Under the pieces are notes generated by a model, which had not been told where the DNA came from, searched no databases, and saw only the letters and a list, made by a program, of their open reading frames with translations. A program made the position numbers and the translations under genes. Below, piece after piece: positions 44,303 through 52,956 of a DNA stretch of 64,000 nucleotides. The first letter of the stretch is position 1. The number at the start of each line of letters is the position of its first letter. Source of the stretch: CAZDWZ01 sp964509425 (GTDB taxonomy: Bacteria; Bdellovibrionota_C; UBA2361; SZUA-149; CAZDWZ01); contig CAZDWZ010000010.1 of NCBI GenBank assembly GCA_964509425.1, forward strand, positions 62,001 through 126,000, written 5' to 3'.

Positions 44303-46561
44303 CTAACTGAGAGAATTCCTCTCGGCGCTTATTCCATAAGCGATGCCTGTCGCGGCTGCGCCGACTCCACCGAGCGCGGCTTGAACTGCGAGATAATATT
44401 TACTTTTTTTCACCGCCGGAATGAGACCTGCCGGACGAACGATATTTGTACCCGAGATTCCGATGAAGGCCACAAGAGATGCGAGTACCTCCTTCCGCTG
44501 TTCGTCGGTTAACTTGTGATATCCCACCGAGTAGCAGATGAGTGCCGCTGTTGAGAGCAGACACATCACGATAATCTTCAATCGAGTGGTCAGAGCCTTG
44601 GGAACAAGCCGCTCGATGATCATTCCGAAGAGATCGGCGAACACAGACAACCAATCAAGAAGCCATGCGACTTCGAACAAGACCGTCGCCTCTCCGTTTT
44701 TGTTATAAGGTTTGCTGATCGAGAAGAATGCCGGATAAAACAGACATAAGTCAGCTCCTAAACCGGCAAAGAAGCCTAACGCCTTGGCTCCGTCGGTGTC
44801 TCCGGTTGCGCCTTCGGAGATCACGTTGAAGATTGCGTAGCCGCTGAGACAGGCGATGATTGCTTTTTTCTCCGTTTGTTCATCTTCGAGGGTGAGCGAG
44901 TCCATCGTCGGGGGTTCCGGATCAAGATCGATCCCGGCGGCGGAAAGCGCGAATGCGACGGAAAGCGATGCGAGATTAACCGGAGAGGCCTCGCCGAGGT
45001 CGTGGTTTTTGATGAAAGGAATTTTTGAAGTGAGAAGCTTCGCGAGATACGGAAGCTCCACTCCTTTATTGAGCCACTCTTTGATTTCCTTGCTCCGATC
45101 AAGTCCTCCGATGAGCAGTTCATAGAAGTCGGAGAGAAGATCGCCTTCCATCAGGTTGTCGAACAGCTCCTGAAGCCGGCTGAAGAGTTCGACGGGACTA
45201 ACCGAAAGAAGCTTCGTTCCTTGCATCGCCTGAGCAATCGCATCGGAGCAGCCTTCGACCTTTTCGGAGTTGTGAAAGTTGTTCAGAATTCGAAGGAACT
45301 TCTCCTTCTCAGCCTCCGTCGGCATGGGCGGCTCAGGAATAAAGGTCGCCTGCGGAAGATACTGCTGAACGAGGTCGGGCAGCCAGCTGATCTGGTCGAA
45401 GACATTTTTCCCGTCCAGGCTCATAAACCGGGCGGGGTCCAGAGTGGAGAGAATCGATTTCCCGCCTTCTTGGAACTCTCCGAAGGTTTGCTTCATTGTC
45501 GGCTCATTCGCCATGAAGCTAATCGCGTCTTTGAAGGCTTGCGATTTGTCGGATATCCAATCCTTAATGCCTGACGGAAATAACTCCTTCGCCTTTTCGG
45601 GAAGCTTTTCAAGAGCCAGGTTGATTCGATTTCGAATCGCGTCCCTGTTCTTGATTATTCGATCAAAATCAAAAAAAAGATTCAGCAATGCACGAATTGC
45701 GCTTTCAAAGAAATCCGGTAAGCCAAGATGTTCTCCAACCAGATCAAAGAGCGCCTTCGCCGATTCGAGGAGACCCGCAGTGAGATCGGATTCGAAGACG
45801 GAATTCAGGATGTAATGCGTGCCCTCCGAAAGATACTCGAAGCCGATTTGAACAACCCCGCCGACATTTTTGATCGCAAAAGTAACGGGCTCCGCCGTCG
45901 CAGAGACGACATCGGAAACAAGATCGGCGATGGGAACGAATTCGGTGAGAGAATTGAGAATTTCAGTGTCGGGAAGGAAATCAAACATTCCGCCGAGTCC
46001 GTTTTTCCTAAACCCGAAGACCCCCGAAGTATGAATCGGGGGAAGGCCATGGCCCGCTTCCGCGTACCGGGATTTCCAGGTCTGAGATTTCGGTGTGTAG
46101 GAAGCAAACAAGCAGCGAATCGCGGAGGCTACGTTTTCTAAATCGAGGCCGTTTAAATTGTCGGGAAAAATGTTCTCGCGGGTTAACTGGTTCTTCAGAG
46201 ATTTTAGCTCGACGCCCTGAATTTCCTTGAAAAAGGTGCAGACTTCGTCAACCGGATAAACAGTATTCGTTTCTGTGTCGTGGGTAAAAATTACCGGCGG
46301 CGCCCACATTATGTCCGTCGCTCGGAACTCGACGATTACTTGCCCAAGCGAGTCGGACTTGGTTTTCCAGTCGGTTTTCGTGTTGAGAGAAACCCATTCG
46401 CCGTTGACCTTGGCGCGCCAGAGCTTTTGAAAATCGCCTTCGGGAAGGATTCGAATCAGCACCTCTTCCTGAGCGAGGGGAAGTCCGTCGTCGCTCTGCG
46501 GCGAGTAGACAAGCCGAAACTTTTCAGCCGAAACAAATTCTGACGATTGATCAAAAAGCAT
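44303..46561 (-). CDS. Large unknown protein with C-terminal membrane segments
   Basis: 752 residues from the ATG at 46561; the frame runs further to 46870, but that part overlaps a strong hairpin and is Arg-rich junk. Not recognised. The N-terminal third is beta-like (VLIRILPEGDFQKLWRAKVN). The middle is helical, with repeated Leu/Phe-Glu-Lys segments and a DFDRIIKNRDAIRNRINLAL stretch. The last 200 residues hold about five or six hydrophobic segments (LKIIVMCLLSTAALICYSVG, VLASLVAFIGISG). No signal peptide. Codon use is less G/C-biased than the neighbouring orphan genes. It follows the propeller-like gene 46687-47940 on the same strand, so the two are probably one unit. Confidence 0.7.
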   Translation of the reverse strand: MLFDQSSEFVSAEKFRLVYSPQSDDGLPLAQEEVLIRILPEGDFQKLWRAKVNGEWVSLNTKTDWKTKSDSLGQVIVEFRATDIMWAPPVIFTHDTETNTVYPVDEVCTFFKEIQGVELKSLKNQLTRENIFPDNLNGLDLENVASAIRCLFASYTPKSQTWKSRYAEAGHGLPPIHTSGVFGFRKNGLGGMFDFLPDTEILNSLTEFVPIADLVSDVVSATAEPVTFAIKNVGGVVQIGFEYLSEGTHYILNSVFESDLTAGLLESAKALFDLVGEHLGLPDFFESAIRALLNLFFDFDRIIKNRDAIRNRINLALEKLPEKAKELFPSGIKDWISDKSQAFKDAISFMANEPTMKQTFGEFQEGGKSILSTLDPARFMSLDGKNVFDQISWLPDLVQQYLPQATFIPEPPMPTEAEKEKFLRILNNFHNSEKVEGCSDAIAQAMQGTKLLSVSPVELFSRLQELFDNLMEGDLLSDFYELLIGGLDRSKEIKEWLNKGVELPYLAKLLTSKIPFIKNHDLGEASPVNLASLSVAFALSAAGIDLDPEPPTMDSLTLEDEQTEKKAIIACLSGYAIFNVISEGATGDTDGAKALGFFAGLGADLCLFYPAFFSISKPYNKNGEATVLFEVAWLLDWLSVFADLFGMIIERLVPKALTTRLKIIVMCLLSTAALICYSVGYHKLTDEQRKEVLASLVAFIGISGTNIVRPAGLIPAVKKSKYYLAVQAALGGVGAAATGIAYGISAERNSLS

Positions 46562-46643
46562 AGATTGTCTCGATGGATTCAGGATGGAATCAAGGTTTTT
46601 ATCAGGGAGAAAAGTAGGACAGGGCCGGTGATATGAGTTATCC

Positions 46644-46678
46644 AAAGACCGGGGAAGCCTATCGCTTCCCCGGTCTTT
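46644..46678 (-). terminator. Perfect 15-bp hairpin between the two unknown genes
   Basis: AAAGACCGGGGAAGC (46644-46658) and GCTTCCCCGGTCTTT (46664-46678) are exact complements around CTATC. It begins 9 nt past the stop of the upstream minus-strand gene, and could reduce or end read-through into the 752-residue gene. Its A/T ends make it a fair bidirectional terminator. Confidence 0.7.
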
Positions 46679-46686
46679 GATGAGCG

Positions 46687-47940
46687 CTACCAATTTACTT
46701 CTTCGTGCTGCCAGCCGCTGTCGCTTAAATAGAGGCGGAAGAGCGTATAATCTTCGGTTCCGTCCTTTTTCCCTCGAATGAAAGCTTGAGGCCGGCCATC
46801 CGAAGTATTTCCGGTGATAATCTCTTCCACGGTTCCCCCGAGATCGGTGTGAGGGAAGGCGAATTCCCATCGACCTGAAAAATCTTCATTGTAGCGAACC
46901 GTGTAGCAGTGGTTGTCCTCGCTCCGGCAGAAGAGAATGATAATGTCATCGTCCAGAATGCTTGGCTCACAAGTGAGAAATTTAATCGCCGATTCTTTCC
47001 CTGGCGTCGTCTGCACATACCGCCACGGAGCAAAGCTCGGACGAATATCTCTTGAAATTACAGAATCTGTTTGTGCCAGCCAGTGGATTCCTCCTCGCCG
47101 TTCGTCGACTCCAAAGACGTGCGCCAGAGGATAGTTTTTCCCCAGGAAACAGCGGCTCACATATCTCATGTCGAGGTTATAGCTCTCCGTGTTTGGCGTC
47201 CGAATGAGGTCGGACTGGTCTACGCTACCGTCGAAACCAGAGATGGTCTTCAGCTCGATATATCCAGGAGCATTCTCGCCCTCTTTCCTGTGATTCAAGC
47301 GAATAAAATTGAAATTCCCTCTTGCATCCGTGCTGTAAGGGAAGCCGGGTGTGCACATTTGGAGATAGGTGCTTTCCTTAGCGACCCAGTCGTCGATGAT
47401 ATCTGCATGTCGATCCCATTCATTCGAGGGTCTACGAACAGCGAGATAGCTTCTCTGGTAGTCGTTTGTTTGATGGAAATGAAAAATATAGCGATCGCTT
47501 TCATTTTGATTCAGGACAAATTCGAAAGATAGCAGCCGATTTGCATCATTGCCTCCAACTTCCGTGACGGGGCATTTGAGTTCGTTCCGGATGGTGAACG
47601 GCGGATTCTGGGATGGCTCGTGAACCAAGTCGTAAATAAATACTGTCCTTGTATTGTCATCGAGGAACGCCACTTTCACCAGGTCTTTTCCGGACGCTTC
47701 CAGAGCCTTGGCGACCGCGACTCCTCTTGAGTTCGTGCATTTATGCGCGAGAAAATTCGTCCAATTTTGTTGGTTAGAAGGAGCGTTTGCCACCACACGA
47801 ACGTCTTCGCCGTCAACGTATACAAAGGCCGTAATGTTGGAGCCGAAGGTTGCCGAAACGGCGGAGGAGAAGGCAATTTTGCTTTCTCCGAGCTCTCGAA
47901 ATGATTGTGCTAATTTTGCTTTGACAGCCCCTTTTCCCAT
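46687..47940 (-). CDS. Unknown beta-rich protein, possibly a beta-propeller
   Basis: 417 residues from the ATG at 47940, which has GGGAG nine bases upstream. Not recognised. Repeating blocks of about 45-60 residues with beta-strand pairs and Asp/Gly turns (VKVAFLDDNTRTVFIYDLVH, RYIFHFHQTNDYQRSYLAVR, GGIHWLAQTDS, FRLYLSDSGWQHEEVNW) suggest a beta-propeller or lectin-like fold. No signal peptide. It is the first gene of a two-gene minus-strand unit with the 752-residue protein. Propeller inference is weak and rests on pattern only. Confidence 0.65.
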   Translation of the reverse strand: MGKGAVKAKLAQSFRELGESKIAFSSAVSATFGSNITAFVYVDGEDVRVVANAPSNQQNWTNFLAHKCTNSRGVAVAKALEASGKDLVKVAFLDDNTRTVFIYDLVHEPSQNPPFTIRNELKCPVTEVGGNDANRLLSFEFVLNQNESDRYIFHFHQTNDYQRSYLAVRRPSNEWDRHADIIDDWVAKESTYLQMCTPGFPYSTDARGNFNFIRLNHRKEGENAPGYIELKTISGFDGSVDQSDLIRTPNTESYNLDMRYVSRCFLGKNYPLAHVFGVDERRGGIHWLAQTDSVISRDIRPSFAPWRYVQTTPGKESAIKFLTCEPSILDDDIIILFCRSEDNHCYTVRYNEDFSGRWEFAFPHTDLGGTVEEIITGNTSDGRPQAFIRGKKDGTEDYTLFRLYLSDSGWQHEEVNW

Positions 47941-48277
47941 GCTCGATTTCTCCCAGAATATATTCAATGAAATCATCAGTAACGATCTACGGCGCAATCG
48001 GAACTCAACAATACTGCGGCGGGGTTAGATGTGGTGCCGATTGAAAAGATGCTCTGAATTTGAAAGTGAGAGTTGGCAGGCTTTCTGACGGCATAAATGG
48101 AAGCAAACATGCGGTCGACGCGAGTCGGCGCGTGCGCACGTCATCAGCATCGCGATGGCTTCGCTAAACGGAGCAGCAGGCCATGAAGAATTCAAGGTTA
48201 CAGGCTTGCTAGGTTTCCTGAATTCTCATGTCTTGAATAACCTCACAGAACAAAGGTTTGCCGCAGAGGTTAAAAAA
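47941..48277. other. Divergent intergenic region
   Basis: About 340 bp between the minus-strand unknown operon and the plus-strand small exported gene. It should contain promoters for both. A plus frame from 48155 joins the next gene but lacks a ribosome site there. No repeats were noticed. Confidence 0.4.
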
Positions 48278-48712
48278 ATGAAATTTCGATCTGTTAAATT
48301 TCTGTTTCTTTATTCCGCACTGTTGTTGATTGCTCCGTCCGGAGCTCTCGCTTCTCCTTTCTGTGATTTCGAAATCAGTTGCGAGCGTCCGAGCGGCGGC
48401 TTTGCATTCACTTGCTCGGGCGCGAAGGGCACGACGAGGTCAACCTATACCGGGCGATTTGATTATCAAGTGGACGACGGGGATCCTTACGGCACCGGTC
48501 GATGGCCTTTCAGCCCGCTGCTCGCCACCGCAAATTCGTATCGTCAGGACTGTGTGGATGCGTTTATCTCGCGAAAAGGCATTGTCTACGACGCCGCAAT
48601 GAGCGCGGGCTATAAAAAATGCCGCGCGGATACAGATTGGAGCTCTTATTTGGCCACGACAGGAGGTGGGATAGTCGTGAGCATATCAAAGAGCACTTAC
48701 AAATTCCGTTAA
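48278..48712 (+). CDS. Small exported protein, unknown
   Basis: 144 residues from the ATG at 48278, with GAGG about nine bases upstream. The start is a typical signal peptide (KFLFLYSALLLIAPSGALAS) ending near residue 26. The mature part has five Cys (including FCDFEISCERPSGGF and FTCSGAKG), is Gly/Ser/Thr-rich, and should be periplasmic or secreted with disulfides. A C-terminal SISKSTYKFR is beta-like. Not recognised. It is followed after 110 bp by another small exported gene. Confidence 0.7.
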   Translation: MKFRSVKFLFLYSALLLIAPSGALASPFCDFEISCERPSGGFAFTCSGAKGTTRSTYTGRFDYQVDDGDPYGTGRWPFSPLLATANSYRQDCVDAFISRKGIVYDAAMSAGYKKCRADTDWSSYLATTGGGIVVSISKSTYKFR

Positions 48713-48823
48713 GGCAACTCTGCTTCGCGGCGCCTCCGGCGGAGCGCTTCGTCGGAGAGACTGAAAAATGCTCGTTGCTTGCTTGAGATCGTTACGTCAA
48801 CACATGAAGACAGAGATGAATCT

Positions 48824-49144
48824 ATGAAAAACAGCCTCGTTCTATTCAGCTTGCTCATCACACTCCTCGCTCCGGCAGATGTTCTGATATCCTCTGCGCA
48901 TGCTGGAGTTGAGGATATGCTTTTGATGAATGAAGAAGGTGCTTCCGGTGAAGTTGAACTCACCTTGGTGAAGATTGAAGAAACAGTGCCGGACTGCTCC
49001 GAGCCGGAACACCTGAGAGAAAATCTGAGATCGATCGACGTCCAGCTTACAGCCGCAGAAGTTGCTGAGCTTGATGCTGCCCCGTCCAAACTCACCGTCG
49101 ACGGTGGACGCATGAACGAAATGCAAATGAAGGTGGTTGAGTAA
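48824..49144 (+). CDS. Small exported protein ending in an aldo/keto reductase C-terminal tail
   Basis: 106 residues from the ATG at 48824. Residues 1-27 form a signal peptide (LVLFSLLITLLAPADVL, cleavage near AHA). Residues 28-58 are unique. Residues 59-95 (SEPEHLRENLRSIDVQLTAA, then EVAELDAAPSKLTVDGG) closely follow the last helix and tail of aldo/keto reductases of the Tas/YajO type, whose barrel is missing. So it looks like a gene made from a signal peptide and a reductase 3' end, or a decayed reductase with a new start. The tail alone cannot bind NADPH or catalyse. It could be an exported pseudogene remnant or a repurposed peptide. Confidence 0.6.
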   Translation: MKNSLVLFSLLITLLAPADVLISSAHAGVEDMLLMNEEGASGEVELTLVKIEETVPDCSEPEHLRENLRSIDVQLTAAEVAELDAAPSKLTVDGGRMNEMQMKVVE

Positions 49145-49256
49145 ATGATCGAGCGATCGTCTTATCGTTCTCAAGCTTTTCTTATGCAGTTCTGCCCGAA
49201 TTGTCGCTTCGGGCCCTTCACATTCGGGCTGACCCGACGATTACGCACCGTGGCGG

Positions 49257-50456
49257 TTAACCCCCGGGTGTCGTTTCGATAAGCCCCGGCACTCGCTTGA
49301 TGATCATCTTGTTCAGCTGCACTCCCAGGCCCCCGCTTCCGAAGAGAAAGCGAATCGAATCGTTCAGAATGCCCACCAGCTCCGGCCAGTCGGGGCGGAC
49401 CGCTAGGGAGTTGTCCGCGAGATCGAGAAACGTGTCCTGAGCGGCAAAGAGAACTTCGACGTCTTGCCGGTGCTCGGCGCCGAGTGAATGCGCCATCACG
49501 GAATTGCAAAGAAACAAATGCGCGGGATTTTTTATCCCCTTCACCATGATGCGATCGAGCGCTTCGTCATCCGAGTCGCAGATGACGAGGGCCGCGTCGT
49601 TTTTCCCGTATCTCGTGTTCGAGAGGAGATGTGCGCGGGAGTTTCTTAGGACCGCGAGTTTATATGGCTTCCGGATAATGTCCTCGATGCCGCGCGGGGC
49701 GGGGAGCTCCTCGAGTCCGGTGGTCGGGCGCCTTCTTCGGAGAGCGGAGAGTCCCATTCGGTGAAGCGGCATCGTGAAGGGAATATTGTGCGAGAATCCG
49801 GGCGCGGCCATCATCGGGCCGTAGAGATCAATCCGGCCCTTTGAGAGCTCTTCGACGTAATCGGGAAGTTCGAGCTCGACGATCTCCAGTTTGCACTGAA
49901 GAGAGGCCTGGAGCATCTCGCAAAAATGAGGGAAAAACGCCATTTCCTCAGCTCCTTCGGGGTTCTCAAAGAGCCAACGCTGGGTGAGATTGGTCCCGAC
50001 TCGAAGCGGTCTCCCGCCCAAGACATCGCGGAAGGTCCGGGGTCTCAGCTCACCGCGAACGACGTTTCTAATCGCATCCGAGAAGCGATCGAGATCAAAG
50101 CGGAGTGAGAAAAATCCGTCGTCTTCCGCATTTCGTTTTGCGAGCGCGATTCCGGGCTCAAACGGCCAAGGGTCTTGAAGCCCCGCCGCGCGAAGAAGCG
50201 TCATCGGATCCCGGAGATCGAAGTTGAGCGCCAGGAGAATGAGAACGGGCTTTCCCGGGATCCGCCCGTAGCGCCGGACATGCGCGAGATAAGACGGGGT
50301 GACGCCACAGCGGCGCGCGAGCTCTTCGAGTCCCGCTCGATTCCGCTTGCTCCAGGGTTCGTAGAGCTCATTGAAGAGAATCCGAAGCTCTCGTGAGCGT
50401 TCGAAGCTCTCTTTCACTTTCGGTTTTTCTTTTCCCGGCGCGGCACTTTTTGCCAT
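49257..50456 (-). CDS. Helix-turn-helix protein fused to a PBP2-like solute-binding domain
   Basis: 399 residues from the ATG at 50456, which has GGAGG five bases upstream. Residues about 20-90 contain an XRE-like helix-turn-helix (LEELARRCGVTPSYLAHVRR). From about 145 onward the pattern RPLRVGTNLT, KLEIVELELPDYVEELSKGR, IDLYGPMMA and GIEDIIRKPYKLAVLRNSRA matches a family-3 (PBP2-fold) solute-binding domain. There is no signal peptide, so the binding domain is cytoplasmic and probably serves as effector sensor, with the opposite domain order to nothing but similar logic to LysR regulators. A DNA-binding regulator of unknown ligand is inferred. Confidence 0.75.
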   Translation of the reverse strand: MAKSAAPGKEKPKVKESFERSRELRILFNELYEPWSKRNRAGLEELARRCGVTPSYLAHVRRYGRIPGKPVLILLALNFDLRDPMTLLRAAGLQDPWPFEPGIALAKRNAEDDGFFSLRFDLDRFSDAIRNVVRGELRPRTFRDVLGGRPLRVGTNLTQRWLFENPEGAEEMAFFPHFCEMLQASLQCKLEIVELELPDYVEELSKGRIDLYGPMMAAPGFSHNIPFTMPLHRMGLSALRRRRPTTGLEELPAPRGIEDIIRKPYKLAVLRNSRAHLLSNTRYGKNDAALVICDSDDEALDRIMVKGIKNPAHLFLCNSVMAHSLGAEHRQDVEVLFAAQDTFLDLADNSLAVRPDWPELVGILNDSIRFLFGSGGLGVQLNKMIIKRVPGLIETTPGG

Positions 50457-50854
50457 GCGAGCCTCCAGCGTTTTCGTGGGCGAGGGAGATTCTTGCTTTT
50501 CGGTGTTGAGAGCGGGAAACACCAGAATAGCGCGTGATTATTTTATGTGCCGCCGTTTACATTTTTTCCACACTGCCAATTCGAAAGTGGTGATCGAGTG
50601 TGTGAAAATAGCAAAAAGAGACGAACAAAATGCTAAATCAAAGAGATAATAACATACGAAGATGCCGAAATGCGAATTATGTTCATTTGAATAGCGAAAA
50701 ATTACCGGCTTAGATGCAGCTCGAAGGATCGTAAGGGAGACACAGAGCCGAAGTGTTTGCCGAGACGTTCTCCGAACACCCCGGAAGTGTAGAGTCAATG
50801 ATTCCGCATGATGCTGGAATCGACCCACCCTGATTTCTCCAACAACGAGGTTCT
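50457..50854. other. Divergent intergenic region
   Basis: About 400 bp, A/T-rich around 50525-50700 (for example TGATTATTTTATG, AATAACATACG), between the HTH-PBP2 gene and the cpYpsA-like gene. Likely promoter region for both. GAGG lies four bases before the ATG at 50855. No gene found. Confidence 0.45.
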
Positions 50855-51379
50855 ATGCTCCGCATCGTGCTCTCTGGTGGTCAGACCGGCGTGGACCAAG
50901 CTGCTCATCGCGCCGCGGCCGCTCAGAAGTACCTGTGCGCCGGTTGGGGTCCCCCCCTCCGGATCATCAACGACGAGACGCAAGAACGCGTTCCCGTCGA
51001 GTTCCCGCTTCAGGATACGGAAGTCGAACTCAGTGAGAACTGCCCTGATCAATCGGTCCGCCGTTCGCTCCGCACGGAGCGGAATGTGCGGGACTCCGAC
51101 GCCACGCTGGTCCTGCTCCCCGCCGAGCTGGAGACGCATCTAGAAACGGACCCGGGGACTCAGTGGACCTTTCAGGCGGCAACGCTTCACGGGAAACCGG
51201 TGAAGCGTGTCCGGCCCGAGAGCCACAGGAGTATTCCCGCGGTCGCGAACTGGATGAAACGTCACTCCGTCGTGATCCTGAACGTCGCCGGCCCGTCCGA
51301 GAGAACTTCGCCGGGGGTCGGCAAGATCGCGTTCAGTTACCTGACGAAGCTGTTCAAGCTCGTGGGTAAGTCCCGTTAG
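50855..51379 (+). CDS. Circularly permuted YpsA-like SLOG protein (putative molybdenum carrier type)
   Basis: 174 residues. The start IVLSGGQTGVDQAAHRAAA is the diagnostic opening of the cpYpsA / 'putative molybdenum carrier' SLOG family, followed by the GGxPP-like loop GWGPPLRI. NVRDSDATLVLLPAELE and HGKPVKRVRPES continue the Rossmann-like fold, and NVAGPSERTSPGVG closes the permuted sheet. SLOG proteins bind nucleotides or nucleotide-derived ligands. High-GC codons and isolation suggest transfer from a planctomycete-like donor. The ligand is unknown. Confidence 0.85.
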   Translation: MLRIVLSGGQTGVDQAAHRAAAAQKYLCAGWGPPLRIINDETQERVPVEFPLQDTEVELSENCPDQSVRRSLRTERNVRDSDATLVLLPAELETHLETDPGTQWTFQAATLHGKPVKRVRPESHRSIPAVANWMKRHSVVILNVAGPSERTSPGVGKIAFSYLTKLFKLVGKSR

Positions 51380-51500
51380 TAGAGGAGCGAAATGGTGCTA
51401 CTCAGAAGGCAGACCCTAACGGAGTTAGACTTCTCCACAAAAAGTCGCCCTTTTTTGGGAGTGTGGGTCCTTCCTCGCGCGAACGCGGCACATGACTCTT
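51380..51500. other. Short spacer before repeat copy 4
   Basis: Contains no gene. A plus-strand frame starting at 51392 runs straight into the hexamer repeats and is an artefact of the 6-nt period. Confidence 0.4.
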
Positions 51501-51868
51501 GCTCCCCGTCTCCTTCTCCCTCCCTGTCTCCATCTCCAATCTCAGTCCCAGCCTTGGTCTTGGTCTCCCTCTCAAATCTCAGCTTCATTCTAAATTCTAT
51601 TTCTCAGCCTACTTCCCAGCCTCAAACTTCGAGTTTTGTTCTTGGCGGAGGCGGAGAGGGAGATGGAGAGGGAGACAGAGATGGAGACAGAGAGGGAGAG
51701 TTTAGGTTGAGACTGAGATTCGAGAGGGAGACCAAGACCAAGACTGGGGCTGAGACTGAGACTGAGACGGCGACTGAGACTGAGACGGCGACTGAGACAG
51801 AGACTGAGACTGAGACGGCGACTGAGACAGAGACTGAGACTGAGACGGCGACTGAGACTGAGGTTTGA
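51501..51868. repeat. Hexamer-arm palindromic element, copy 4
   Basis: Left arm of TCTCAGTCCC-type units (51501-51600), a centre with ACTTCGAGTTTTGTTCTTGG (about 51629-51648), and a right arm of ACTGAG units. From 51760 the right arm has a higher-order 30-nt period (ACGGCG, ACTGAG, ACAGAG, ACTGAG, ACTGAG) repeated about three times. Confidence 0.9.
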
Positions 51869-52140
51869 GCCCAAACCCAAGCCCAAGAGGAATTGAGAAA
51901 TTCCCATCCCGCCTCAAGCATCCCCCCTCACCCAAAAAATTGCAGCTCAGCCTCCCCCCCTCGCCATAACGATCCTCGTAGTAATCGATGGCAATCGGCA
52001 GAGCTCATCTCTGAAAGAAGAAAAATTAGGGCACTCGGCTCTCGGGCATTACCGCCCTCTCGCTCATCGTGCCTTCATCCGCAGCTCTGCAACCGGACTC
52101 TGAGACGTGGGCAAATCCGCCTACGGCAAGAGGTTTAGAT
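51869..52140. other. Spacer after repeat copy 4
   Basis: No gene visible. C-rich at 51935-51965 (CCCCCCTC words). AAGAGG at 52128-52133 is the presumed ribosome site of the small gene at 52141. Confidence 0.4.
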
Positions 52141-52317
52141 ATGCGAGGTCTTTGTCGCGCGGCTGGCTGGATTGGGTGCTTTTTGTCAGCTTGGTGGTTT
52201 GTGGATTGCCACATCCGCCGCGATTCCTTCATCTTCGTCGCGTTCATCGCAACGATGGCATTCGGGTGGGTTCTCCTGAAAACGGAGCGCCCTTCAGGAC
52301 CCGGTGGAATCGTCTGA
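52141..52317 (+). CDS. Possible small two-helix membrane protein
   Basis: 58 residues from an ATG with AAGAGG seven bases upstream. Two hydrophobic segments (AAGWIGCFLSAWWFV and SFIFVAFIATMAFGWVLL) are separated by a short charged loop (DCHIRRD). This is the layout of a small membrane hairpin protein. No family was recognised, and other frames are also open, so it may be spurious. It lies between two repeat elements. Confidence 0.4.
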   Translation: MRGLCRAAGWIGCFLSAWWFVDCHIRRDSFIFVAFIATMAFGWVLLKTERPSGPGGIV

Positions 52318-52436
52318 TTAAACGCCAGTAGACTTCAGCTGTCCGTGGGATACCAGGTTCTCTCTGCTGCTAAGAGAGCGGCCTGCCCACGTCTGAGAGT
52401 CCGGGGTCCTCTTTAGCCTCCGACGCTACAAGCGAC

Positions 52437-52712
52437 TCTCTCAGCCTCAGCCTCAGTCTCAGTCTCAGTCTCAGTCTCAAATCTCAGTCCCAGCCCCAGT
52501 CTTGGCCTTGGTCTCTCTCTAAATTCTCAGTCCCAATCTAACCTCTCGCTCTCTGCCTCCATCTCCTCCTCAACTCTAAAAACAAAGTCCGAGTTTTCGA
52601 GACGGAGACTGGGACTGAGAATTGAGACGGAGACTGAGACCAAGACTGAGACCAAGACTGAGACGGAGGCTGAGACGGAGGCTGAGACGGAGAGTAAGAC
52701 CAAGACTGATCC
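52437..52712. repeat. Hexamer-arm palindromic element, copy 5
   Basis: Left arm of CAGTCT units with the core CCCAGTCTTGGCCTTGGTCT (about 52497-52516), a centre CTAAAAACAAAGTCCGAG (about 52576-52593), and a right arm of ACTGAG/ACCAAG units. The centre reads as the reverse complement of the centres of copies 3 and 4. Confidence 0.88.
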
Positions 52713-52956
52713 TCATTACCGCTTCACCAACCCACCCCCAAAAATTCACCAAAAAACAACCCTCGCGTATATTCCCGCACTCCCCCGTTTTCCTTCATTT
52801 TCCTTAGGAAAACGTAACCTTCGCAGAGTTGAGACCCTCTCTCCTCTTCTCTATACTCCACTCGCTTTCTGCTCCCTCAAAAGAGAGAACCCCTCCGCGC
52901 GTCCTCTCGAAATCACACGGGAACGATTCTCTAGATGGTTTTGAGGGCTACCGATT
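52713..52956. other. Spacer after repeat copy 5
   Basis: No gene. Rich in CCA/AAA words. GAGGG near 52940 could serve the next gene's GTG start. Confidence 0.35.
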
